Assembly: GCA_021648265.1 (NCBI GenBank)
Contig: JAKITD010000007.1
Location: forward strand, 1-64,000
Origin: Flavobacteriaceae bacterium
GTDB lineage: Bacteria > Bacteroidota > Bacteroidia > Flavobacteriales > Flavobacteriaceae
Direction of reading: 5' to 3'
Length of the DNA: 64,000 bases
Position numbers and translations under genes: made by a program. Positions 9,109-17,387 of the stretch are shown in pieces (position 1 is the stretch's first letter; every line of letters begins with the position of its first letter). Below the pieces are notes generated by a model. The model had not been told where the DNA came from. It saw only the letters and a list, made by a program, of their open reading frames with translations, and did not search any database.

Positions 9109-10020
9109 ATGAACTACCTAAACCTCATAAGATACAAAAACCTACTTATCATTATTTTAATACAAGTATTGATTCGTTATGCTTTATTTATTCCTTTAGG
9201 TGCTGATCTTACTTTATCTCATTTTGAATTTTCATTATTAGTTTTAGCAACTATTTTTATCGCTGCAGCTGGAAATGTCATCAACGATATTTATGATGTA
9301 GAAATTGATGAAATAAATAAACCTGAAAAGGTAATTGTAGGAAAATCTATTTCTGAAAAAACAGCTTACAATTTATTTGTCATTTTCAATATTATGGGTG
9401 TTGGATTGGGGTTTTATCTAACAAAACAGATCGAAGAAGATGCGTTTTTTGGGTTCTTTATTGTGACTTCTGCCCTTTTGTATTTATATGCTACTTTTTT
9501 GAAATCGATGTTGCTAGTTGGCAATATAATTGTTTCCTTATTAGTAGCTTTTAGTTTGATAATTGTCGGAGTTTTTGATTTGTTTCCTTCAATAACATTT
9601 ATAAATCAAGAGTTTCAATCCTTTGTCTTCGGTATTGTATTGAATTATGCTTTATTCGCTTTTCATATCAATCTAATGCGTGAAATTGTAAAGGACATAG
9701 AAGATATTGATGGCGATAAAAAAGGAGAATTAAACACATTACCAATAGTAATTGGAAGAAAAAGAGCTTCCTATATTGTTTTTGGAATGGGGATTTTATC
9801 ACTCTTCGGGATCATATTTTACATTTACACAAACCTTTATAATTACACCATTGCAGTCATATATTTCTTATCATTAATTTTAGCTCCATTAGGCTATTTT
9901 TGCATAAAAATTTGGGATGTCAAATCAAAAAGTGATTATTCATTTTTATCAAAAATATTAAAAATCATAATGCTTTTAGGAATTGGGTCTCTTTTGTTAT
10001 ATACATTTGTAATTCAATAA
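9109..10020 (+). CDS. UbiA-family prenyltransferase (geranylgeranylglycerol-phosphate geranylgeranyltransferase-like)
   Basis: An integral membrane prenyltransferase of 303 aa with about eight to nine helices. The first aspartate-rich motif is NDIYDVEIDEINKP (near residue 59) and the second is REIVKDIEDIDGDKKG (near residue 190); both bind prenyl diphosphate through Mg2+. Flavobacterial homologues are usually named geranylgeranylglycerol-phosphate geranylgeranyltransferase, but a bacterial quinone or lipid acceptor is equally possible. It is co-directional with kdsC and maf, with short gaps consistent with an operon. Confidence 0.85.
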   Translation: MNYLNLIRYKNLLIIILIQVLIRYALFIPLGADLTLSHFEFSLLVLATIFIAAAGNVINDIYDVEIDEINKPEKVIVGKSISEKTAYNLFVIFNIMGVGLGFYLTKQIEEDAFFGFFIVTSALLYLYATFLKSMLLVGNIIVSLLVAFSLIIVGVFDLFPSITFINQEFQSFVFGIVLNYALFAFHINLMREIVKDIEDIDGDKKGELNTLPIVIGRKRASYIVFGMGILSLFGIIFYIYTNLYNYTIAVIYFLSLILAPLGYFCIKIWDVKSKSDYSFLSKILKIIMLLGIGSLLLYTFVIQ

Positions 10021-10057
10021 TTCATAATTCTGCATTCTAAATTCATAAATTAAAAAA

Positions 10058-10645
10058 ATGCTTTCAGAAAAACTCAAAAACTACAACATCATCCTCGCTT
10101 CTGGTTCACCAAGAAGGCAACTTTTTTTTAAAGAAATGAATATCGATTTTACCATTCAAATAAAAAAAATAGATGAAGTATATCCCGATACTTTACGAGG
10201 TGTAGAAATTACCGATTACCTTTCAAAATTAAAAGCAGCAGCATTTACAAACCTTTCAGAAAAAGATATTTTAATCACAAGCGATACGATTGTTTGGCAT
10301 CTGGGGAAAGCAGTTGAAAAACCTAAAGATGAAGCTGAAGCTTTTAAAATGATAAAGTCCCTTAGCGGAAGAATGCATAAAGTATTTACTTCTGTTACTT
10401 TTACAGGAAAACACTTTCAGAAAACCATTCATGATATGACTAAGGTTTGGTTTAACGATTTAACCGATGAAGAAATTAACTATTATATAAAAAACTACAA
10501 ACCTTTCGACAAAGCTGGAAGTTATGGAATTCAAGAATGGTTAGGCCTAATAGGAATTGATAAAATTGAAGGTTCCTATTTTAATGTAATGGGATTGCCT
10601 ACGCATTTGGTCTATAAAACCCTGATGAATATTACTAAATATTAA
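10058..10645 (+). CDS. maf: Maf-family nucleotide pyrophosphatase
   Basis: Hydrolyses non-canonical or pyrimidine nucleoside triphosphates to monophosphates as house-cleaning. The 195-aa protein begins with the Maf signature ASGSPRRQ. It also has SDTIVW (catalytic Asp region), EKPKDEAEAFKMIKSLSGR and the C-terminal KAGSYGIQEW...GSYFNVMGLP block. Length is typical. It is last in the DUF2520-kdsC-UbiA-maf run. Confidence 0.93.
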   Translation: MLSEKLKNYNIILASGSPRRQLFFKEMNIDFTIQIKKIDEVYPDTLRGVEITDYLSKLKAAAFTNLSEKDILITSDTIVWHLGKAVEKPKDEAEAFKMIKSLSGRMHKVFTSVTFTGKHFQKTIHDMTKVWFNDLTDEEINYYIKNYKPFDKAGSYGIQEWLGLIGIDKIEGSYFNVMGLPTHLVYKTLMNITKY

Positions 10646-10650
10646 TGATT

Positions 10651-10687
10651 CGTCTTTACGAGGCAATTTCGCGAAGTAATCTCATGA
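10651..10687. repeat. REP-like element, CATGAGATT...TCGCAAAGAC family
   Basis: Read on the minus strand it has TCATGAGATTACTTCGCG and ends CGTAAAGACG. It matches the outer parts of the tandem pair at 44704-44793. It lies just after the maf stop codon. Confidence 0.45.
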
Positions 10688-10797
10688 ATTTTAGTAAATG
10701 ATTTATACAGGATTCATTACACTTATTTAAATAATGTATTCAGAAAAGCAGTTTGTTAAAATAATAAGAATTTGCTTTCGCTCTTTTACTAATTGGG

Positions 10798-10805
10798 TAT
10801 ATTTG
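10798..10805 (+). promoter_or_regulatory. promoter of the PIG-L deacetylase gene
   Basis: TATATTTG matches TAnnTTTG. A TTTG at 10771-10774 lies 23 bases upstream and could be the -33 element. The ATG follows 25 bases later. Confidence 0.55.
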
Positions 10806-10830
10806 AAGAATACCTAATAAATATTCATTT

Positions 10831-13329
10831 ATGAAAAAAACTACTTTTTCTCTTTTTGCATTTCTATTATTTTTCTCAATAACATTCGCCCAACAACCAG
10901 AAAAACCAACGACTTCAGAGATATATCACAACCTTCAAAAATTGAATTTTTTAGGTTCGGCAATGTATCTTGCTGCACATCCCGATGATGAAAACCAACG
11001 GTTAATTTCTTATTTAGCAAATGAAGTTCATGCAAGAACTGCCTACCTTTCAATTACCAGAGGAGATGGTGGTCAAAATTTAGTAGGGCCAGAAATTAGA
11101 GAATTATTAGGTGTTATTCGTACCCAAGAATTATTAGCAGCGAGAAGAGTCGATGGTGGACAGCAATTTTTTACCCGTGCCAACGATTTCGGTTATTCTA
11201 AACATCCAGATGAAACCTTAGAAATTTGGAATAAAGAGGAAGTATTGGGCGATGTCGTTTCGGTAATTAGAGAATTTCAACCAGACATTATCATTAACCG
11301 TTTCGATTATAAAAACCCCGGAAATACTCACGGTCACCATACATCCTCTGCAATGTTAAGTATAGATGCATTCGATATGGTAAACGATGCTTCAAGATAT
11401 CCATTTTCTGCAAAAGAATACGGCACCTGGCAACCCAAACGATTATTTTTTAACACTTCGTGGTGGTTTTATGGAAGCCAAAAAAAGTTTGATAAAGCCG
11501 ATAAATCTAAGTTAGTCGCCATTGAAACAGGAGAATATTATCCAGATTTGGGGCTTTCAAATGGTGAAATTGCTGCTTTAAGCAAAAGTATGCACAAGTC
11601 GCAAGGCTTTGGAAATACAGGAGTTAGAGGAAGTCAGACAGAATATTTAGAATTTTTAAAAGGTGATTTTCCAAAGAATAAATCTAATTTATTTGACGGA
11701 ATCAATACCACTTGGTCGAGAATTGAAGGCGGAGAAGCAATAGGAAAAATACTTTATAAAGTAGAAGAAACTTTCAATTTTAAAGACCCTTCTACCATGC
11801 TTCCGCAATTAATGGAAGCCTATGAATTAATTTATAAATTACCCGAAAGTCATTGGAAATCCATAAAAATAAAAAAAATAAAAAAAATCATCGCAGATTG
11901 TGCTGGATTGTATTTAGAAGCTGTGGCAGACCGACAAAACATCTCGCCTAACGAAAACTTTAAAGTAACTATTGAAGCCATTAATCGCTCCAACGCTTCA
12001 ATTGAAGTAGGCTCTATAACTTCAATGTTCGCAAATTTTCCTTCCACCTTTAAGCCCACACCTCTTTATAAAAACAAAAAATATTATTTGGAAAGTTCTT
12101 ATAGTACATTTACTGAATTAGACTTTAGCACTCCGTATTGGTTAAAAGATAAAGGAACAATTGGAATGTATCGTGTTGATGATAAGGAATTAATTGGAAA
12201 ACCTGAATTAGAGAATCAATTTTCTGTAAAATTTAATTTAACAATTGACGGAAAATTTATCAGTTTTGAAAGAAACTTAATTTACAAATTTAACGATCCC
12301 GTAAAAGGTGAAGTTTACCAACCTTTTGATGTGCTTCCTGAAGTAACTTCCAGCATACCAAAAAAAGTAACCATCTTTGAAACTAACGAAACGAGATTGA
12401 TTCCTGTAATAGTACGAGCTGGCAGAAATCAATTAGAAGGAACTATTATCCTTGTTACTCCAAAAGGTTGGGATGTAAGTCCTAAAAGTCAAGAATTTTC
12501 CATTGCTAAAAAAGGCGATAAAAAAACACTTTTATTTACAGTTACTCCTCCAAAAGAACAAAGTGAAGGAACCTTAAAAACCTTGATAAAAGTTGGTGAC
12601 ACCTATTATAATGAAGAGTTAATAACTATCGATTATGGTTACATTCCTCTTCAACAAGTTTTATTAGAAACACAAGCGAAAGTTGCACATATTAATCTTC
12701 AGAAAAAAGGAGAAAAAATAGGCTATATTAAAGGTGCCGGCGATGCTATTCCAGAAAGTTTAGAGCAAATAGGTTATCAAGTAACTACAATTCCTCCTTC
12801 GGAAATAACTTTGGAAAAACTATCACAATTTGATGCAATAGTTGTTGGCATTAGAGCATATAACACGGTACCAGAATTAGCTTTTAAACAAACCGAATTG
12901 ATTAAATATGTTGAAAACGGTGGTACATTAATCCTTCAGTATAACACGAGCCATAGTTTAATTACAAATAAACTGGCTCCATTTAAACTAGAATTGTCAA
13001 AGAATCGTGTGACTGATGAATCTTCTGAAGTAAAATTTTTAGCTCCAAACCATCCCGTTTTAAACGCACCGAATAAAATTACACAAGCCGATTTTAATGG
13101 ATGGGTTCAAGAAAGAGGATTATATTTTCCAAATAAATGGTCAAAAGAGTTCAGACCCATTTTAGGAATGCACGATAAAAACAGCAAACAAACTAAAGGA
13201 TCTTTGTTAGTTGCCCAATACGGAAAAGGGTATTATATTTATACGGGATTAAGTTTCTTTAGAGAATTACCTGCGGGAGTTTCGGGAGCGTACCGATTAT
13301 TTGCTAATATATTATCCATAGGAAAATAA
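10831..13329 (+). CDS. exported PIG-L family deacetylase with C-terminal ThuA-like domain
   Basis: The 832-aa protein has a signal peptide (MKKTTFSLFAFLLFFSITFAQ). A PIG-L/LmbE N-acetylglucosaminyl deacetylase fold follows: AHPDDE at residues 49-54 supplies the Zn ligands and catalytic Asp, and a THGHH cluster near 167 supplies the third ligand. A beta-rich middle region spans about residues 360-610. The last 200 residues (from GYIKGAGDAIPESLEQIGYQ) resemble a ThuA/glutamine-amidotransferase-like alpha/beta domain. It likely deacetylates an N-acetyl sugar outside the cytoplasm; the substrate is unknown. It precedes a sodium:solute symporter, which may take up a product. Confidence 0.9.
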   Translation: MKKTTFSLFAFLLFFSITFAQQPEKPTTSEIYHNLQKLNFLGSAMYLAAHPDDENQRLISYLANEVHARTAYLSITRGDGGQNLVGPEIRELLGVIRTQELLAARRVDGGQQFFTRANDFGYSKHPDETLEIWNKEEVLGDVVSVIREFQPDIIINRFDYKNPGNTHGHHTSSAMLSIDAFDMVNDASRYPFSAKEYGTWQPKRLFFNTSWWFYGSQKKFDKADKSKLVAIETGEYYPDLGLSNGEIAALSKSMHKSQGFGNTGVRGSQTEYLEFLKGDFPKNKSNLFDGINTTWSRIEGGEAIGKILYKVEETFNFKDPSTMLPQLMEAYELIYKLPESHWKSIKIKKIKKIIADCAGLYLEAVADRQNISPNENFKVTIEAINRSNASIEVGSITSMFANFPSTFKPTPLYKNKKYYLESSYSTFTELDFSTPYWLKDKGTIGMYRVDDKELIGKPELENQFSVKFNLTIDGKFISFERNLIYKFNDPVKGEVYQPFDVLPEVTSSIPKKVTIFETNETRLIPVIVRAGRNQLEGTIILVTPKGWDVSPKSQEFSIAKKGDKKTLLFTVTPPKEQSEGTLKTLIKVGDTYYNEELITIDYGYIPLQQVLLETQAKVAHINLQKKGEKIGYIKGAGDAIPESLEQIGYQVTTIPPSEITLEKLSQFDAIVVGIRAYNTVPELAFKQTELIKYVENGGTLILQYNTSHSLITNKLAPFKLELSKNRVTDESSEVKFLAPNHPVLNAPNKITQADFNGWVQERGLYFPNKWSKEFRPILGMHDKNSKQTKGSLLVAQYGKGYYIYTGLSFFRELPAGVSGAYRLFANILSIGK

Positions 13330-13410
13330 AATCAGTCTTCAGTACTCAGTAATCAGTACGCAGTCTGTCAAAATAATCAAAAACCTCATGAGTTTTTAAA
13401 ACAATCATCA

Positions 13411-13521
13411 ATGAAAAATGAAACCACAAAATTTACCTGGAAACATAGCTATACTTGGGTGCTTATTATGAATGCAATTTACATTGCTTTATTTTATTAT
13501 TTAATGATAAGCTTTACATAA
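13411..13521 (+). CDS. 36-aa membrane peptide coupled to the symporter gene
   Basis: An ATG-to-TAA frame encodes 36 residues, MKNETTKFTWKHSYTW followed by one hydrophobic helix VLIMNAIYIALFYYLMISFT. Its stop codon ends one base before the ATG of the sodium:solute symporter, which points to translational coupling. Short single-helix partners are known beside some solute:sodium symporters (for example YhdT with PanF), but homology to those is not evident here. Clean frame, sensible topology and position make it a likely gene. Confidence 0.6.
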   Translation: MKNETTKFTWKHSYTWVLIMNAIYIALFYYLMISFT

Positions 13522-13522
13522 T

Positions 13523-15202
13523 ATGCAATTAATAGATTGGATCGTTCTTGTGGGAACTTTAGCTTTTATAGTGCTTTATGGAACCTACAAAACTCGAAAA
13601 AATAATAATGTAACCGATTATCTTAAAGGAGGAAACTCTTCTAATTGGTGGACTATCGGACTTAGTGTTATGGCAACTCAAGCCAGTGCCATCACTTTTT
13701 TATCTACACCTGGACAAGCATTCCACGACGGAATGGGCTTCGTACAATTCTACTTCGGATTGCCAATTGCAATGGTGGTGATTAGTATGGTATTTATTCC
13801 TTTATACCATAAACTGAAGGTCTTTACCGCTTATGAATTTTTAGAAGGCAGATTCGATTTAAAAACCAGAACTTTAACTGCAATTCTATTTCTAATTCAA
13901 AGAGGGTTGGCAGCTGGGATTACCATCTTCGCTCCTTCTATTATTCTTTCGGCAGTTTTAGGATGGGATTTAGTAACCTTAAATATTATTATTGGAACGC
14001 TAGTAATCATCTACACAGTTAGTGGTGGAACCAAAGCAGTAAGCATCACCCAAAAACAACAAATGGCAGTTATTTTTGCAGGAATGTTTATTACATTTCT
14101 TATTATTCTGAATTATCTTCCCTTAGATATTTCGTTTACAAAAGCATTGGATATTGCCGGAGCTAGTGGAAAATTAGATGTATTGGATTTTTCATTTAAT
14201 ATGGACAATCGTTATACGTTTTGGAGCGGAATTATCGGCGGAACTTTCTTAGCACTCTCCTATTTCGGAACCGACCAAAGTCAAGTACAACGCTATTTAA
14301 GCGGAAAGTCTGTACGTGAAAGCCAAATGGGATTAATAATGAATGGTCTATTAAAAGTACCAATGCAGTTTTTTATTTTGTTAGTAGGTGTAATGGTTTT
14401 TGTATTCTATCAATTTAACGATGCTCCATTAAATTTTAATCCAGCAGCGATTGAAGATGTTCGTAATTCAGAATATGCTTCAGAGTTTCAACAATTAGAA
14501 TTCGATAAAAAAGATTTGGATTTATCAATTCGTGAAAAGCAACTATTATTTTCAAATACTGTAAACCCTTCAGAAAAAGAAAACCTTTCAAAAGAAATTA
14601 AATATTTAAATGAATTGGATAATAATTTACGAGAAGATACCAAAATCTTAATCAAAAAAGCAAATCCTGATGCTGAAACCAATGATAAGGATTATGTATT
14701 TATTCATTTTATATTAACCAATTTACCAAGAGGATTAATTGGTTTATTATTAGCGGTAATTTTAAGTGCTGCAATGTCTTCAACGGCTTCAGAATTAAAC
14801 GCATTGGCATCGACTACAGCTATCGATTTATATAAACGAAACACTAAAATTAGAGATGACAAACATTATGTAAATGCTTCAAAATGGTTTACTTTACTTT
14901 GGGGAGTTATTGCTATATCCGTTGCTTGTGTGGCAAATTTATTTGATAATTTAATTCAGCTAGTAAATATTATTGGTTCTATTTTCTACGGAAATGTATT
15001 AGGAGTATTTTTACTTGCCTTTTTTATAAAGTATGTTAAAGGAAATGCCGTTTTTATAGCGGCAATTATCACACAAGCAATAATTATTTATTTTTGGTAT
15101 ATTGATTTAATGCCTTTTTTATGGCTGAATTTAGCTGGTTGTACAATTGTAATGACGATTGCCGTTTTATTGCAAATTATACTACCTAAAAAAAGTAAAT
15201 AA
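13523..15202 (+). CDS. sodium:solute symporter (SSS family)
   Basis: A multi-pass membrane transporter of 559 aa with about 13 helices. It starts MQLIDWIVLVGTLAFIVLYG and has family hallmarks GGNSSNWWTIGLSVMATQAS and YTVSGGTKAVSITQKQQ. Substrate is not predictable from sequence; sugar, sialic acid and inositol are common in this family. An unusual charged, helical insertion of about 85 residues (near 306-392, with many Glu, Lys and Leu) splits the membrane core. The upstream PIG-L deacetylase and the coupled 36-aa peptide suggest uptake of a released small molecule. Confidence 0.93.
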   Translation: MQLIDWIVLVGTLAFIVLYGTYKTRKNNNVTDYLKGGNSSNWWTIGLSVMATQASAITFLSTPGQAFHDGMGFVQFYFGLPIAMVVISMVFIPLYHKLKVFTAYEFLEGRFDLKTRTLTAILFLIQRGLAAGITIFAPSIILSAVLGWDLVTLNIIIGTLVIIYTVSGGTKAVSITQKQQMAVIFAGMFITFLIILNYLPLDISFTKALDIAGASGKLDVLDFSFNMDNRYTFWSGIIGGTFLALSYFGTDQSQVQRYLSGKSVRESQMGLIMNGLLKVPMQFFILLVGVMVFVFYQFNDAPLNFNPAAIEDVRNSEYASEFQQLEFDKKDLDLSIREKQLLFSNTVNPSEKENLSKEIKYLNELDNNLREDTKILIKKANPDAETNDKDYVFIHFILTNLPRGLIGLLLAVILSAAMSSTASELNALASTTAIDLYKRNTKIRDDKHYVNASKWFTLLWGVIAISVACVANLFDNLIQLVNIIGSIFYGNVLGVFLLAFFIKYVKGNAVFIAAIITQAIIIYFWYIDLMPFLWLNLAGCTIVMTIAVLLQIILPKKSK

Positions 15203-15203
15203 A

Positions 15204-15440
15204 ATGAAAAACTTAAATCAAAGTATTGAATCCAATTATTTAAAAGAGGGGCTTTTTGAAGATATTGTAAACCCTCTTAAAAATAAAAAAAAATTGATTT
15301 AATTAATGTTAATAGATCTGACATAGCTGGAGCTGATGAATTTCATGTTCGTGGTTCAGTTGTATCAAGCGAATTTGCCAACTGTATTAATAAAAGGGTT
15401 TTCTGTTTTAGATGTTGGTTGTGGTTTAGGTGGTTTTTAT
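15204..15440 (+). pseudogene. decayed SAM-dependent methyltransferase N-terminus
   Basis: Three frames must be joined to read a methyltransferase N-terminal region. ATG at 15204 gives MKNLNQSIESNYLKEGLFED up to a TAA at 15300. The next frame gives NRSDIAGADEFHVRGSVVSS from about 15313. After another shift near 15370 the frame gives IKGFSVLDVGCGLGG, which is SAM-binding motif I. The match stops abruptly at that motif. It lies two bases after the symporter stop. Two frameshifts plus loss of everything after motif I mean it cannot make a working enzyme. Confidence 0.7.
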
Positions 15441-15512
15441 GGAAGTGAAAATTCAGGAAACAATCTTAATATTAACTCCGAATATGGAGGCGTAACTTTA
15501 ACAAAACACTAA
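15441..15512 (+). pseudogene. 3' remnant of a second gene fused to the methyltransferase remnant
   Basis: Directly after the motif I codons, the same frame continues as GSENSGNNLNINSEYGGVTL and ends TKH-stop at 15512. This beta-rich tail does not belong to a methyltransferase. It resembles the end of a DUF4097-type beta-strand repeat or adhesin-like protein, a usual neighbour of head GIN genes, and such a gene follows 18 bases later. I infer a deletion that joined two genes; the family assignment of this tail is tentative. Confidence 0.45.
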
Positions 15513-15530
15513 TCTAAAAATTAACAAAAA

Positions 15531-16256
15531 ATGAAATCATTAGTACATTACATTCTAGCAATTACTTTAACTTTATTAAGCATAAATACAGGTTTTGCAC
15601 AATTTAAAAAAGTAAAAGGAAACGGAAATATTACCACAAAAACCATTACAACTGAAGATTATAGCGAAATAGAAGTTGTAGGCTTTATGGACGTAACTTT
15701 GGTAACAGGAACCGAAGGAACTATTACAGTAAGCACCGACAGTAACATTCACGAATATGTTGAAATAGAATCTAATAAAGGAGTTTTAAAACTAAAAATC
15801 AAAAACAATGTAAATATATCTACAAAAAATGGTGTAAACATTACGATACCTTTTACAGCAATTAATAAGGTATCGCTTACAGGTTCTGGAGATGTTGAAA
15901 CAAATAACACCGTCAATGCAACACATTTTGAAACAGAATTAACAGGTTCTGGAGATATGAAATTAGACATAAAAGCAACCAGTATCGATGCTAAATTAAC
16001 AGGTTCTGGAGATTTATTATTAACAGGAAACGTTTCAGATTTAGAAATTAAAGTAACAGGAAGTGGCGACTTTGTTGGTAAAAACTTAAACGCAGAAAAT
16101 GTAGAAGCATATGTTTCAGGATCTGGAGATATAAGTGTAAATGCGACTAAAAAATTAAAAGCAAGAGTACACGGTTCTGGTGATATTACTTACACAGGAA
16201 ACCCTGAAACAACCGATAAAAAAGTAATGGGTTCAGGCGATATTACTTCGCATTAA
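15531..16256 (+). CDS. head GIN domain (DUF2807) exported beta-helix protein
   Basis: The 241-aa protein has a signal peptide (MKSLVHYILAITLTLLSINTGFAQ). From about residue 115 it has seven copies of a GSGD turn motif: LTGSGDVE, LTGSGDMK, LTGSGDLL, VTGSGDFV, VSGSGDIS, VHGSGDIT and VMGSGDIT. They are spaced 17-21 residues apart, the pattern of a right-handed parallel beta-helix. Function of the family is unknown; it is thought to be a periplasmic or outer-membrane structural or adhesin-like protein. A strong terminator follows. Confidence 0.92.
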   Translation: MKSLVHYILAITLTLLSINTGFAQFKKVKGNGNITTKTITTEDYSEIEVVGFMDVTLVTGTEGTITVSTDSNIHEYVEIESNKGVLKLKIKNNVNISTKNGVNITIPFTAINKVSLTGSGDVETNNTVNATHFETELTGSGDMKLDIKATSIDAKLTGSGDLLLTGNVSDLEIKVTGSGDFVGKNLNAENVEAYVSGSGDISVNATKKLKARVHGSGDITYTGNPETTDKKVMGSGDITSH

Positions 16257-16311
16257 GATATACTCGATGTATTTGAATGTCGAATCCTAAATAATCGATA
16301 CAGATTATTAA

Positions 16312-16347
16312 AACCACTTCTTCAATATTGAAAGAAGTGGTTTTTTT
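16312..16347 (+). terminator. terminator after the head GIN gene
   Basis: An 11-bp stem (AACCACTTCTT / AAGAAGTGGTT), partly extendable inward through CAATATTG, is followed by seven T residues. Confidence 0.8.
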
Positions 16348-16483
16348 ATACCCAAAAAGTGACAATCTAACCCAAAGTCACAACTTCAATAAATGTATCA
16401 TATTAATAAATTTGTGCTAATTCTTGCAATTCATGTCTTATACTTTTTAATTTCTTCCGTATATTTAAGCAAACAAAAAAAGA

Positions 16484-17374
16484 ATGCTTAAATCACTTCT
16501 AATTACAACCTTTATTCTAAGTTTTTTCATAGGAATTACACAGCCCAACACAGAAATTTATTTATTGGATATCGCTGTTTCTGAAACTGAATTTACTATT
16601 TCAAATTTCAAAAATATCTCAAATAATGAAGGATACGACAGTCAACCCTCTTTTGCAGATAACAACACGCTTTTATATGCAAGAACACATCAAGGACAAA
16701 CAGATATTGCGAGGTATGTAATTTCTGAAAACAATTATTACTGGATAAACCATTCTACTTCTGGAGGTGAATATTCGCCACAAAATTTTCCGAAAAACAA
16801 GAATGTTACCGCAGTAAGACTTGATACAACAGGTTTACAACGATTGTATAAATACGATTTCAAAACGATGGAATCTACGCTATTAATCGAAGAGTTACAA
16901 GTTGCTTATTATTCATTTTTTGATGAAAAAACCATTCTTTCTTCCGTTTTAAGTGGAAATAATCTGGATTTAGTAATTTCAAATGTTTCCAAAAAAATCA
17001 ATGACACGCTAGTTAAAAATGTGGGAAGATCCATCCATAAAGTTCCTAATACTAAAGAAACAATGAGTTATACATCAGTAAACGAAGATGGAAATATGGA
17101 TATTTATCAATTAGATATAAAAACCTTAGAAAGCTTTTTTGTAGCAGAATTACCCATCGGAATACAAGATCATATTTGGTTAGACGATTCAAACTTATTA
17201 ATAGGTAGTCGTGATAAACTGTTTATGTTAGATTTATTCGGAAATGGTGATTGGAAACAAGTAGCAGATTTTTCAGAATACAAAATAAAAGAAATTACCC
17301 GTTTGGCTATAAGTCCAGATGGTAAAAAATTAGCAATAGTAGCAGAAACTGAAAAAGAAAATTCCAATAAATAA
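16484..17374 (+). CDS. exported PD40/TolB-like beta-propeller protein
   Basis: The 296-aa protein has an N-terminal hydrophobic signal segment (MLKSLLITTFILSFFIGITQ). It has blade repeats of the TolB/PD40 type: YDSQPSFADNNTLLYA, the central MSYTSVNEDGNMDIYQLDIK and the final ITRLAISPDGKKLAIVA. Such propellers usually mediate binding rather than catalysis. It starts a co-directional group with M28 and M1 peptidases (gaps of 13 and 42 bases), so it may belong to a peptide-degrading unit. Confidence 0.8.
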   Translation: MLKSLLITTFILSFFIGITQPNTEIYLLDIAVSETEFTISNFKNISNNEGYDSQPSFADNNTLLYARTHQGQTDIARYVISENNYYWINHSTSGGEYSPQNFPKNKNVTAVRLDTTGLQRLYKYDFKTMESTLLIEELQVAYYSFFDEKTILSSVLSGNNLDLVISNVSKKINDTLVKNVGRSIHKVPNTKETMSYTSVNEDGNMDIYQLDIKTLESFFVAELPIGIQDHIWLDDSNLLIGSRDKLFMLDLFGNGDWKQVADFSEYKIKEITRLAISPDGKKLAIVAETEKENSNK

Positions 17375-17387
17375 AACCCAAATTCCA

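Noticed and set aside
10646-10705. 18-codon ATG frame after maf
   Set aside because: It consists of the REP-like repeat and is unlikely to be translated.
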